Shown in pieces: positions 1-6,011 of a DNA stretch of 8,386 bases. The notes below the pieces were generated by a model, which had not been told where the DNA came from, made no database searches, and saw only the letters and a program-made list of their open reading frames with translations. The first letter of the stretch is position 1, and the number at the start of each line of letters is the position of its first letter. Made by a program: the position numbers and the translations under genes. This DNA is from Bacteroidales bacterium UBA4318. GTDB lineage: Bacteria; Bacteroidota; Bacteroidia; Bacteroidales; UBA932. Location: contig DGUE01000049.1 of NCBI GenBank assembly GCA_002393895.1, positions 1 through 8,386 of the forward strand, written 5' to 3'.

Positions 1-45
1 CGATGCGTTGAGCATCCCGGTTTCTTTTTTAATTTCTTCTGACAT
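1..45 (-). CDS. N-terminal 15 codons of an unidentified gene leaving the window
   Basis: An ATG on the minus strand (base 45) opens a frame that stays open to the left edge and reads MSEEIKKETGMLNAS. A TAnnTTTG box about 80 bases upstream (126-133) points toward it and gives it a plausible promoter, in a divergent arrangement with pnuC. The N-terminus is charged and polar and has no signal peptide in the visible part, which suggests a cytoplasmic protein. Fifteen residues are too few to name a family. The upstream bases are AT-rich with no clear Shine-Dalgarno sequence, as is usual in this phylum. Confidence 0.5.
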   Translation of the reverse strand, partial: MSEEIKKETGMLNAS

Positions 46-96
46 AATAAGTTAAGCTTGAACAAATTAGTTGTTTGACATTATGTTTTGTGCTTC

Positions 97-113
97 CGCG
101 GGACGTGCCCGCG
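97..113. other. GC-rich hairpin in the leader of the leftward gene
   Basis: CGCGGG (97-102) and CCCGCG (108-113) form a perfect 6-bp GC stem with a 5-nt loop, inside otherwise AT-rich DNA. It lies between the leftward promoter (126-133) and the leftward ATG at 45, so it would fold in the 5' leader of that mRNA. It lies upstream of the pnuC promoter and would not be in the pnuC transcript. No T-run follows on either strand, so it is not a typical terminator. Its role is unknown. Confidence 0.45.
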
Positions 114-125
114 CGTAAAAGCCTG

Positions 126-133
126 CAAAGATA
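126..133 (-). promoter_or_regulatory. Bacteroidota -7 box, leftward promoter
   Basis: The minus strand reads TATCTTTG, an exact match to the Bacteroidota TAnnTTTG element, followed by CAGGC. No good TTTG -33 element is found 19 bases upstream. Transcription would start near base 119 and run to the partial gene starting at 45. Confidence 0.45.
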
Positions 134-144
134 GAAAAAATCTT

Positions 145-152
145 TATATTTG
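145..152 (+). promoter_or_regulatory. Bacteroidota -7 box, pnuC promoter
   Basis: The plus strand reads TATATTTG, an exact match to TAnnTTTG, ending 21 bases before the pnuC ATG at 174. The -33 position (122-125, CCTG) matches TTTG at only two of four bases. The mRNA leader would be about 15 nt, too short for a riboswitch. Confidence 0.6.
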
Positions 153-173
153 CACTCGCAGAAGTACAAAATT

Positions 174-800
174 ATGCCTGAAACCACTCATCTTTTCCTT
201 ACTCCGCAGATTGCCAGCGTCTTCGATATAGTCGCGACCTCGCTTTTCGTCATATACCTGGTCCTTCAGATCTTCCACCACAAGTTCATGTGGTATGTGT
301 ATATCCCGAGTTGCGTGGCCGCCGCAGTCACTTTTTTCGACAGCGCCACCTGGGCCTTCGCAGCGCTAAACATCTATTACGTGGTAATGGGCTTCGTGGG
401 CATCAGCAACTGGCGGAAAGACAGAGCCAATGCCTCTGAGGAGCATAAGAGTGCCGGTATTATTCTGAACAGGCTTCCCAGGAAGGTATTCCTGATAAGC
501 CTGGCATTCACCGCCGTCGGCATTCCGGCACTGTATTTCATTCTCAAGGGGCTTAACGATCCCAACCCTTTCCTGGATGCCATCACCACCACTCTCAGCA
601 TAATCGGAACATGGTGGCTGACAAGGTCTTACATCCAGCAGTGGTGGATCTGGATCATAGCCGACGTATTTGCCATCTGGATGAACGTCAACCTCGACAA
701 GAGCGCCTTTGTCATCCAGTTCGTGCTGTGTATAATCTCCTCGTTTATAGGGCTTTATACCTGGGGGAGAATGGGGAAGTACACTTCCAACCCGTCATAA
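174..800 (+). CDS. pnuC: PnuC-type nicotinamide riboside / vitamin transporter
   Basis: This is an integral inner-membrane protein of 208 residues with about seven hydrophobic segments (roughly 15-35, 40-56, 59-79, 105-125, 135-150, 157-173, 176-196), the size and topology of the PnuC family. Family-like features near the C-terminus are the aromatic block QQWWIW (155-160), an IADVF-type helix and the closing IGLYTW. PnuC proteins carry nicotinamide riboside by facilitated diffusion, trapped by intracellular phosphorylation. In Bacteroidota, relatives (PnuT and others) carry thiamine, so the substrate is not settled by sequence. No thiamine (TPP) riboswitch is seen upstream, which mildly favours a non-thiamine substrate. 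I chose the ATG at 174 because an in-frame TTG at 150 lies inside the -7 box. The last residues (GKYTSNPS) overlap the convergent Tat-signal gene by 46 bases. Confidence 0.85.
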   Translation: MPETTHLFLTPQIASVFDIVATSLFVIYLVLQIFHHKFMWYVYIPSCVAAAVTFFDSATWAFAALNIYYVVMGFVGISNWRKDRANASEEHKSAGIILNRLPRKVFLISLAFTAVGIPALYFILKGLNDPNPFLDAITTTLSIIGTWWLTRSYIQQWWIWIIADVFAIWMNVNLDKSAFVIQFVLCIISSFIGLYTWGRMGKYTSNPS

Positions 801-1000
801 GCCGCTTTCAGAGGCGTGGGCAGTGAGGCATCCAGTTCGGCCTGGGTTCCGAGAAAGCGCACGCGAAGGCCTTCTTCTTTACGGGAAGATGCTTTTTCTT
901 TGCCATCCTTGAACATACTCCCGGCATTCAAGCCAGTTTCGGACACCGCCGCGGCTGCCGCAGCGGTTCCCATAGTCCGCAGGAAATTCCTTCTGTCCAT
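755..1000 (-). CDS. Short Tat-signal protein, probably a truncated gene remnant
   Basis: The 81-residue product starts MDRRNFLRTMGTAAAAAA, a twin-arginine export signal (RRNFLR followed by an Ala-rich hydrophobic core), so the protein or its full-length ancestor was exported folded across the inner membrane. The mature part is only about 55 residues. After a charged linker it reads GLRVRFLGT (44-52), which recalls the first strand of some exported metallo-beta-lactamase-fold proteins, but no catalytic motif follows and I do not assign the family. The ATG lies 2 bases after the rhamnosidase stop, so it looks like the last gene of that operon. Residues 67-81 are read from the complement of the pnuC 3' end. 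That suggests a deletion joined the start of this gene to pnuC and left a fortuitous stop at 755-757. A genuine small exported protein remains possible. Confidence 0.5.
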   Translation of the reverse strand: MDRRNFLRTMGTAAAAAAVSETGLNAGSMFKDGKEKASSRKEEGLRVRFLGTQAELDASLPTPLKAAYDGLEVYFPILPQV

Positions 1001-1002
1001 AC

Positions 1003-3573
1003 TTAAATCTTCTTGCTGAGAGTGTATGATCCGCATCCGTAATCTTCAGCGTCGGTTTCGCCGGGAAGCGTGACCGTTGCCGTGGCGCCTTCGGGAACAG
1101 TAAAGTTCCAGGTCCAGGTATCACCTTCGAACTTCCAGGAACTCTTGATCAGGCCGGCGGCGCTCTTGAATTCGGCATCGATGCTGCCCAGCCTCCTGTC
1201 GGGAATGGGCTTCATGATAATATGCTTGAATCCTGGGCATGCGGAGTCGGAGGCAATTCCGGCCACGGTCTCCCATATCCACTCGCAGACGCAGCCATAG
1301 GCATAGTGGTTGAAACTGTTCATGCCCTTGGGGCCCATCCCACTTTCGAGAGTATAGCTGTTCCAGCGCTCCCAGATGGTGGTGGCGCCATTGTCTACAG
1401 AATACAGCCAACTAGGGTTCTTGCGCTGGAAAAGAAGGTTCCATGCGATATCAGCCATGCCATTCTCGGTCAGGGTGGCCATCAGGATGGATGTGCCGAG
1501 GAAACCGGTCTGCAGGCAGCCATCGTGCTGAGCGAAATTCCCGCGAAGCCTGGCGCACATGGCTTCCCGGGCTTCTCCTTCCACCAAATTGTTCTTCAGG
1601 GCAAAAAGCGCCGGGGTCTGCATGGTGTTAAGGATATCCAGCTTGAAGGTTCCATCGGCATTCAGGAACCTCTCTTTCAAATAATTACCAGCTTCTGAAA
1701 CCATAGTCTCATATTTGGATGCATCCCGGCCGGTGGCCAGAGCCATATCCCGCATCATGCCGGCATCGATCAGCCAGTAAGATGCTCCAAGGTAGCTCCA
1801 ATACTCAATGGTTTCGGGCTTTCTCGTACGCTTGCCATCCTGCAGGAAAGCCCCTCCGCCATTGCTCTCCAGAGGTTCGTAGCTGAGCCAGTCCGCCCAT
1901 TGGTAGTTGCCATTCTCAGAAGCCACTACAGTCTGGTCGAACTTGGTTTCATTCACGTGAGACAGGTATTTCTCCATCGCATCCCAGTTTTCGTCGATGA
2001 TTGCGGTATCGCCGAATTGCTTCCAGATGGTCCAGGGGACTATGACTCCGGCATCAGCCCATCCGAGACGCATCATATCGGCCCCGTATTGAGCCCTGGG
2101 GGCAACTCCGGGGAATGCTCCGGTCTCGCTCTGGCTGTCACGCATATCCCTCATCCACTTGTGGAAGAAGGCGTCGGTGTTGGCAAAGAATGATCCGGTT
2201 TCGGTGAACACCTGCGTGTCGGCAGTCCAGCCCAGGCGCTCATTGCGCTGAGGGCAGTCGGTAGGCACGGACAGGTAGTTAGACAACTGTCCCCAATAGG
2301 TGTTGGAGATCAGTTTGTTGATCAACTCGTTCCCGGTTATTACTTTTCCTGTTTCTATGTCGGCTGAAATTGAAGACACCGGAATGGATCTTATCTTCTT
2401 TATCCTGACCACATCTGTTGCCGTCACGGAAATGAAACGGTAGCCAAAGAATGTGCAGCGAGGCATATACTCCTCCAGGCCCTTGCCGGAGAATGTGTAG
2501 TCGATGCGGAAGCAGTCGGCGGGAGTTCTGAGATTGGTGCGGTGAACGCTTCCCTCCGGGCCGTCCATCCCGCGGCTTTTCGCCCCGTTGCCATCGTTGA
2601 GCAGCTCTCCGGGAAGGCAGGTCAGCACCGTGCCCTCTTTTGCCTTGAATGCAAAGGAAGGGACAGCCGCTGCATTCTGTCCGAAATCCACTACCAGGGT
2701 CTCTCCGGGCAGCAGGGTTATGCTTTCATCGGATTTGAAGACATCTTCCTTGACGACCTTTCCGAAGGCATCTTCGCCGGCACCTACAACGTCTTTCCAA
2801 ACATATGCAACAAGCGGTTTAAGGGCCTTATCCCAGCGGTAATACACCTCGGCACCGGCACTTGGGAATATCTTGCCCTGGAATTCGGTATTAAGCTCCG
2901 GGGCAGAGAGCCTTTCCGGAGTCTTGAACCCCTGCGGCACTCTTGCGTCATAGGTTTCGCCGTCAAAAATCGCGGCATGCTTCACCGGACCTGCGATTCC
3001 CGCCTTCCAGTGCTCGGTATCCGTACCCAACAGCTCTTTGGTGCCATCGGCGAATGTGAGTTCCACTACCGAACGGAATGCGCATTTCCTGCCCTTCATT
3101 CCCTCATGGCCGGCCGGAGTCACTATCTTGTCTGCCCACCATCCGGGAGTCACGCGGGCAGAGAAGACATTATCTGCACCGGCCGCAGTCTTGACGGCGT
3201 CAGTCACATCGTAAGTGAATGAATACTTTGTTTTTTCTGCATGCGTAAACCCAGGTTTTAGAGCCTCTTCTCCAATCCTGAATCCGTTCACATAGAGCTC
3301 ATAGACACCTAGTCCTGAGGTCATCCAAACAGCCTTCTTCAGTCTCTTTTCAATCTTTACATCGGCAAGGAACCAGCTTGCGCCGTCGGCGGCGAGGTGA
3401 TTCTCATTCGACTTGACCCTGCCGGATGCAACCGGTGCGTCGGCAGCAGATATCCACTCGGATACCGCCCACGCTGAATCATCGAGTGCGGATGTGCGGA
3501 CTCCAAGACTTTGCCCTTCCTTTTGGCAGCACGCAGTGGCTATGATGGCCACAACAAATAGTATTCTTTTCAT
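1003..3573 (-). CDS. GH78 alpha-L-rhamnosidase, lipoprotein
   Basis: The 856-residue enzyme would hydrolyse terminal alpha-L-rhamnose from plant glycans such as rhamnogalacturonan side chains or glycosides, by inversion. The N-terminus MKRILFVVAIIATAC is a signal peptide ending in a lipobox-like ATAC (Cys15), so it is probably a periplasmic or surface lipoprotein. Beta-sandwich domains fill about 25-400, including the GH78-typical DFGQN at 296-300. The (alpha/alpha)6 catalytic barrel spans about 405-770 and a C-terminal beta domain about 775-856. The catalytic block DCPQRNERLGWTAD (439-452) holds D439, the expected general acid E445, and D452. The expected general base is E735 in TTIWERW, with H756 in NHYAYG nearby. 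Length is normal for Bacteroidota GH78 and the key residues are intact. It starts 5 bases after the alpha-galactosidase stop, so the two are probably co-expressed and may attack the same glycan. The substrate is inferred. Confidence 0.92.
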   Translation of the reverse strand: MKRILFVVAIIATACCQKEGQSLGVRTSALDDSAWAVSEWISAADAPVASGRVKSNENHLAADGASWFLADVKIEKRLKKAVWMTSGLGVYELYVNGFRIGEEALKPGFTHAEKTKYSFTYDVTDAVKTAAGADNVFSARVTPGWWADKIVTPAGHEGMKGRKCAFRSVVELTFADGTKELLGTDTEHWKAGIAGPVKHAAIFDGETYDARVPQGFKTPERLSAPELNTEFQGKIFPSAGAEVYYRWDKALKPLVAYVWKDVVGAGEDAFGKVVKEDVFKSDESITLLPGETLVVDFGQNAAAVPSFAFKAKEGTVLTCLPGELLNDGNGAKSRGMDGPEGSVHRTNLRTPADCFRIDYTFSGKGLEEYMPRCTFFGYRFISVTATDVVRIKKIRSIPVSSISADIETGKVITGNELINKLISNTYWGQLSNYLSVPTDCPQRNERLGWTADTQVFTETGSFFANTDAFFHKWMRDMRDSQSETGAFPGVAPRAQYGADMMRLGWADAGVIVPWTIWKQFGDTAIIDENWDAMEKYLSHVNETKFDQTVVASENGNYQWADWLSYEPLESNGGGAFLQDGKRTRKPETIEYWSYLGASYWLIDAGMMRDMALATGRDASKYETMVSEAGNYLKERFLNADGTFKLDILNTMQTPALFALKNNLVEGEAREAMCARLRGNFAQHDGCLQTGFLGTSILMATLTENGMADIAWNLLFQRKNPSWLYSVDNGATTIWERWNSYTLESGMGPKGMNSFNHYAYGCVCEWIWETVAGIASDSACPGFKHIIMKPIPDRRLGSIDAEFKSAAGLIKSSWKFEGDTWTWNFTVPEGATATVTLPGETDAEDYGCGSYTLSKKI

Positions 3574-3578
3574 ATAAA

Positions 3579-5180
3579 TCAGTTGTTATCAATCCTAATG
3601 CAATCAATTAAGGCCGGAATAACCGCAGCCGGAGAAGATATTTCTATCTCATTGTCTCCCTTCTTCATGGCCGCCTTGACTTCAACCTCGGCGAACCCTT
3701 CCGCAGCGGCAAGTTGTACTGTCTGTGGCACTCCGTTGACCTTCAAAACCACCTCGCAGGGTTCCGCCGATCTATAGTTGACGGACAACGTACACATTCC
3801 TCCACGCCTGCGGTAAATGCTCCGCCACTGAAGGCTGTTCTCCTCAGATCCGCCCAGGCCTTCTACCGCCGCATTGCAGGAAGCACCTTCTGCCTTCACG
3901 TACTTGGCTCCTCCGAGATTAATATCGTTGTATGCCGGGATGTATCCCCATTCTGCCTCATACACAGAGGGTTCCACTCTTTCAGCACCCTTCAGGCGGA
4001 GTATTTTCGCGTAGTGCGCAGGCACCTGCAGCCGGAGGTTCCCGCTTCTTCCCAGATCCTCCCTGCGGATAAGGTCCCTGACGTCGACGCTACCGGAATA
4101 GCCTAAGGTTTCCAGGGGTAGCTCGAAGAGCAGGGCTTCGTCGGACGGATTGTAGAGGGCGACAGCCCTTTCCTCGCCGCGGGGAGAGCCCAGGTCTTTC
4201 GCCAACACATAGCCTTCCCCCTCATGCCAGACAACCTGTGGCTGAATCCCGAGCTTGTCCTGGTTGATTGCGAGGAGCTCAGGATTAGTGATGAGTGTGC
4301 GGGTATCTTCGGGGAGATAGGCAAGGTCGAATCCCAGCATCAGGGGCGAACTCATTATGCACCAGAGTCCGAAATGGGCCTCTTCTTCGGAAAAGCTGAG
4401 GCCATTGCCGCGAAGAAGTCCCGAGGCTTTGTTTCCATATCCAACCACCAGCATGTCCATGTCGTTATACTTGCCGCCACCGGTATAGGCAGAGAGGTAC
4501 ATATTCTTGTCCATCACATACTTGACGGATCTCCATTCAGGGAAGATATCCCCGCTGATCCTCCATGAATCCGCCGCCTGCGGAATCCAGGTGCCAGGGT
4601 AGTGCCAGCGGCAGGCATTGATTATAACCGGGTGCACCGCCACACTGTCGATGACGCGGCGTATCTGCAGATAACGTTCCTCGGTATCCAGCTTAAGGTG
4701 GTTGCCGCCGCAGAAATCTATCTTGATGTAATCGAAGCCCCAGTCGTTGAAATATGTCTGGGCGTCCTGAATCTCATGTCCCCAGAGGCCGGCTCCCATG
4801 CCGTAGGGATCCTTGTTGTAGCCGCTGCCGCAGGTGTTGTCGCCGGCATCGCTGTAGATTCCCGCCTTCAGGCCCAGCGAGTGGATATGGTCCGTCACCT
4901 GACGAAGCCCGCCGGGAAAGCGGATGGGGTTCGGAGTCATGTTGCCATATGCGTCGCGGAAGCCGAAGTGGCCGTCATCTATATTGATGTATTTATAGCC
5001 CGAAGACGCCAGGCCGGTAGACACCAACAGATCTGCCTGCTGCATAATGAGGGTATCAGAAATATCGATCATGAAGGCGTTCCAGCTGGCCCAGCCCATC
5101 ATGGGTGGCTTAACGGAAACACGAGACTCGGTGCAGGCAATTGCCAGCACGGAAGCAAGAACAAGGGCAGTCCTGCGCAT
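3579..5180 (-). CDS. GH27 alpha-galactosidase with C-terminal carbohydrate-binding module
   Basis: The 533-residue product would release terminal alpha-galactose by a retaining mechanism. MRRTALVLASVLAIAC looks like a lipoprotein signal with the acylated Cys at 16. The GH27 barrel runs about 24-310, with MGWASWNAF (28-36), NIDDG (66-70), the nucleophile D155 in YIKIDFCGG, the acid/base D211 in WRISGD, and NDMDMLVVG (239-247). A beta domain follows to about 397. The tail (about 405-532, beginning VYEAEW and ending IDCIRI) resembles a CBM35/CBM6-type beta-sandwich. Most GH27 barrel-plus-beta enzymes are about 400 residues, so this tail explains the extra length. The strand around the nucleophile differs from the classical KYDNC form, and GH27 also contains beta-L-arabinopyranosidases, so specificity is not certain. 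The ATG lies 1 base after the recR stop, which implies read-through from recR. Confidence 0.92.
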   Translation of the reverse strand: MRRTALVLASVLAIACTESRVSVKPPMMGWASWNAFMIDISDTLIMQQADLLVSTGLASSGYKYINIDDGHFGFRDAYGNMTPNPIRFPGGLRQVTDHIHSLGLKAGIYSDAGDNTCGSGYNKDPYGMGAGLWGHEIQDAQTYFNDWGFDYIKIDFCGGNHLKLDTEERYLQIRRVIDSVAVHPVIINACRWHYPGTWIPQAADSWRISGDIFPEWRSVKYVMDKNMYLSAYTGGGKYNDMDMLVVGYGNKASGLLRGNGLSFSEEEAHFGLWCIMSSPLMLGFDLAYLPEDTRTLITNPELLAINQDKLGIQPQVVWHEGEGYVLAKDLGSPRGEERAVALYNPSDEALLFELPLETLGYSGSVDVRDLIRREDLGRSGNLRLQVPAHYAKILRLKGAERVEPSVYEAEWGYIPAYNDINLGGAKYVKAEGASCNAAVEGLGGSEENSLQWRSIYRRRGGMCTLSVNYRSAEPCEVVLKVNGVPQTVQLAAAEGFAEVEVKAAMKKGDNEIEISSPAAVIPALIDCIRIDNN

Positions 5181-5181
5181 A

Positions 5182-5796
5182 TTATTGAGGTTTAAACAGT
5201 TGACGGTTGACTATGGATCTGCCGAGAGTCAGAGAATCGGCATATTCGAGATCGTCTCCGAAACCCAGCCCGCGGGCAAGGGTGGAGATCTTCGAGGCAA
5301 ACTGCTCGATTTTCCGGTAGATATAGAAGGCAGTGGTCTCCCCTTCCACATCCCCGCTCAGGGCAAGGATAACCTCTACCGGATACTCTGCCTTCTGGAG
5401 GCGCTGCACAAGCGGCTCAATCGAAAGGTCTCCGGGACCAATGCCGTTGATAGGCGAAATGATCCCTCCAAGAACGTGATACACACCATGATACTGCCCG
5501 GTGGCCTCTATGCTCATCACATCCCGCACGCTCTCCACCACACAGATGATCCCGTGGTCGCGGCGGGAATCACCGCAGATGCCGCAAAGTTCGGTGTCGG
5601 AAATCATGTTGCATTCCCTGCAATAGTGCACCTTGTCGGCAAGGGCGTCGACGGCAGCAGAGAAGTGATGGATGTTCTCCGAGGGTTGTTTTAGCAGATG
5701 CAGGGCGAGCCTGAGGGCGCTGCGGGAACCGACTCCCGGCAGCGAAGAAATGGCCTCCACCGCCTCTTGCAATACTTTAGAAGGATATTCGTTCAT
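5182..5796 (-). CDS. recR: Recombination mediator protein RecR
   Basis: RecR works with RecO (and RecF) to load RecA on single-stranded gaps during DNA repair. The 204-residue product has all family parts in order: a helix-hairpin-helix with LPGVGSRSA (19-27), a four-cysteine zinc finger (C59, C62, C71, C74), a Toprim domain beginning VVES (86-89) and continuing through YHVLGG (106-111), and the C-terminal LEYADSLTLGRSI (183-195). I chose the ATG at 5796 because it gives the usual N-terminus (MNEYPSKVLQEAV) and family length. The frame stays open to an ATG at 5871, which would add 25 residues (starting MGRFPLTPSVAFGS) not expected in RecR. A -7 box only 9 bases before the chosen ATG would give a nearly leaderless mRNA, and a second box lies farther upstream. 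It heads an apparent operon with two glycosidases. Confidence 0.95.
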   Translation of the reverse strand: MNEYPSKVLQEAVEAISSLPGVGSRSALRLALHLLKQPSENIHHFSAAVDALADKVHYCRECNMISDTELCGICGDSRRDHGIICVVESVRDVMSIEATGQYHGVYHVLGGIISPINGIGPGDLSIEPLVQRLQKAEYPVEVILALSGDVEGETTAFYIYRKIEQFASKISTLARGLGFGDDLEYADSLTLGRSIVNRQLFKPQ

Positions 5797-5805
5797 ACAA
5801 TATTG

Positions 5806-5813
5806 CAAATATA
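5806..5813 (-). promoter_or_regulatory. Bacteroidota -7 box, proximal recR promoter
   Basis: The minus strand reads TATATTTG, an exact TAnnTTTG match, with only 9 bases between it and the recR ATG. Since transcription normally starts about 5-7 bases after this box, the leader would be about 2-4 nt. No TTTG is found at the -33 spacing. Confidence 0.5.
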
Positions 5814-5829
5814 ATAAAAAATTCGGTTT

Positions 5830-5870
5830 GGAGCCGAAGGCGACAGAGGGGGTCAGGGGGAACCTCCCCA
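5830..5870. other. G-rich, repeat-like intergenic stretch upstream of recR
   Basis: This segment is much more GC-rich than the AT-rich DNA around it. It contains the small hairpin GCC-GAA-GGC (5833-5841), two purine-rich G5 runs (5848-5852, 5856-5860) and the hairpin GGGGA/TCCCC (5857-5861 with 5865-5869). The composition break suggests an inserted short repeat or a fragment of one. On the minus strand it is open in the recR frame and would encode PLTPSVAFGSKP if translation began at 5871. There is no T-run after the stem on either strand in the right place, so it is not a convincing terminator. Confidence 0.35.
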
Positions 5871-5884
5871 TGTAAAAAAACCTG

Positions 5885-5892
5885 CAAATGTA
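5885..5892 (-). promoter_or_regulatory. Bacteroidota -7 box, distal recR promoter
   Basis: The minus strand reads TACATTTG followed by CAGG, inside the left arm of the inverted repeat. It would give a leader of roughly 80 nt to the recR ATG at 5796, passing through the G-rich stretch. The -33 position reads GGCA rather than TTTG. Confidence 0.4.
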
Positions 5893-5915
5893 GGCAAAAA
5901 CAAAAATTTTTTGCC

Positions 5916-5923
5916 TACATTTG
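5916..5923 (+). promoter_or_regulatory. Bacteroidota -7 box, corA promoter
   Basis: The plus strand reads TACATTTG followed by CAGGC, inside the right arm of the inverted repeat, and it is the only TAnnTTTG match upstream of corA that I found. It gives a leader of about 80 nt. The -33 position reads GGCA, a poor match. Confidence 0.5.
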
Positions 5924-5926
5924 CAG

Positions 5927-5949
5927 GCTGACTTGTCCGTAACGTCAGC
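5927..5949 (+). other. Hairpin at the start of the corA leader
   Basis: GCTGAC (5927-5932) pairs perfectly with GTCAGC (5944-5949) around an 11-nt loop. It lies at the predicted corA transcription start and could fold at the 5' end of the mRNA if transcription begins upstream of about 5928. The leader is too short for a full M-box magnesium riboswitch, and no such motif is visible. Confidence 0.35.
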
Positions 5950-6011
5950 TAACCCGTAAATATTAACCCTTCCAGCGCTTTTGGGGCGCCGGGAACAACA
6001 TTGGAAGTGGA

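Larger units (their letters stand above)
5881..5927. repeat. Perfect 20-bp inverted repeat carrying divergent -7 boxes
   Basis: Bases 5881-5900 are the exact reverse complement of 5908-5927, with a 7-nt AT-rich centre (5901-5907). Each arm contains TACATTTGCAGG reading outward, so each arm holds a TAnnTTTG promoter box, one facing recR and one facing corA. The genes on both sides diverge from this point, so neither would use it as a terminator. It may be a symmetric divergent promoter, a regulator-binding palindrome or a cruciform-forming site. Confidence 0.8.

Noticed and set aside
150..173. In-frame TTG at 150 as the pnuC start, adding eight residues
   Set aside because: It lies within the TATATTTG promoter box, upstream of the likely transcription start. 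The ATG at 174 gives a normal PnuC N-terminus.
97..173. A riboswitch (TPP or NAD-type) controlling pnuC
   Set aside because: The predicted pnuC leader is about 15 nt, and I see no TPP-type conserved core such as CTGAGA in the region.
2542..3222. A 226-codon open frame on the plus strand, opposite the rhamnosidase
   Set aside because: It lies fully inside a well-supported GH78 gene on the other strand, and its translation shows no family features. The same applies to long plus-strand frames at 4602-5195 and 5047-5694, opposite the galactosidase and recR.
755..5796. A polysaccharide utilisation locus
   Set aside because: Two glycosidases are present but no SusC/SusD pair, sensor regulator or transporter is visible, and the operon is headed by recR.
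5846..5860. G-quadruplex in the G-rich stretch upstream of recR
   Set aside because: There are only two runs of five G. A standard quadruplex needs four runs of at least two or three G.
5881..5927. The 20-bp inverted repeat as a transcription terminator
   Set aside because: Both flanking genes start, rather than end, near it. The arms carry outward promoter boxes instead of a T-run following a GC-rich stem.
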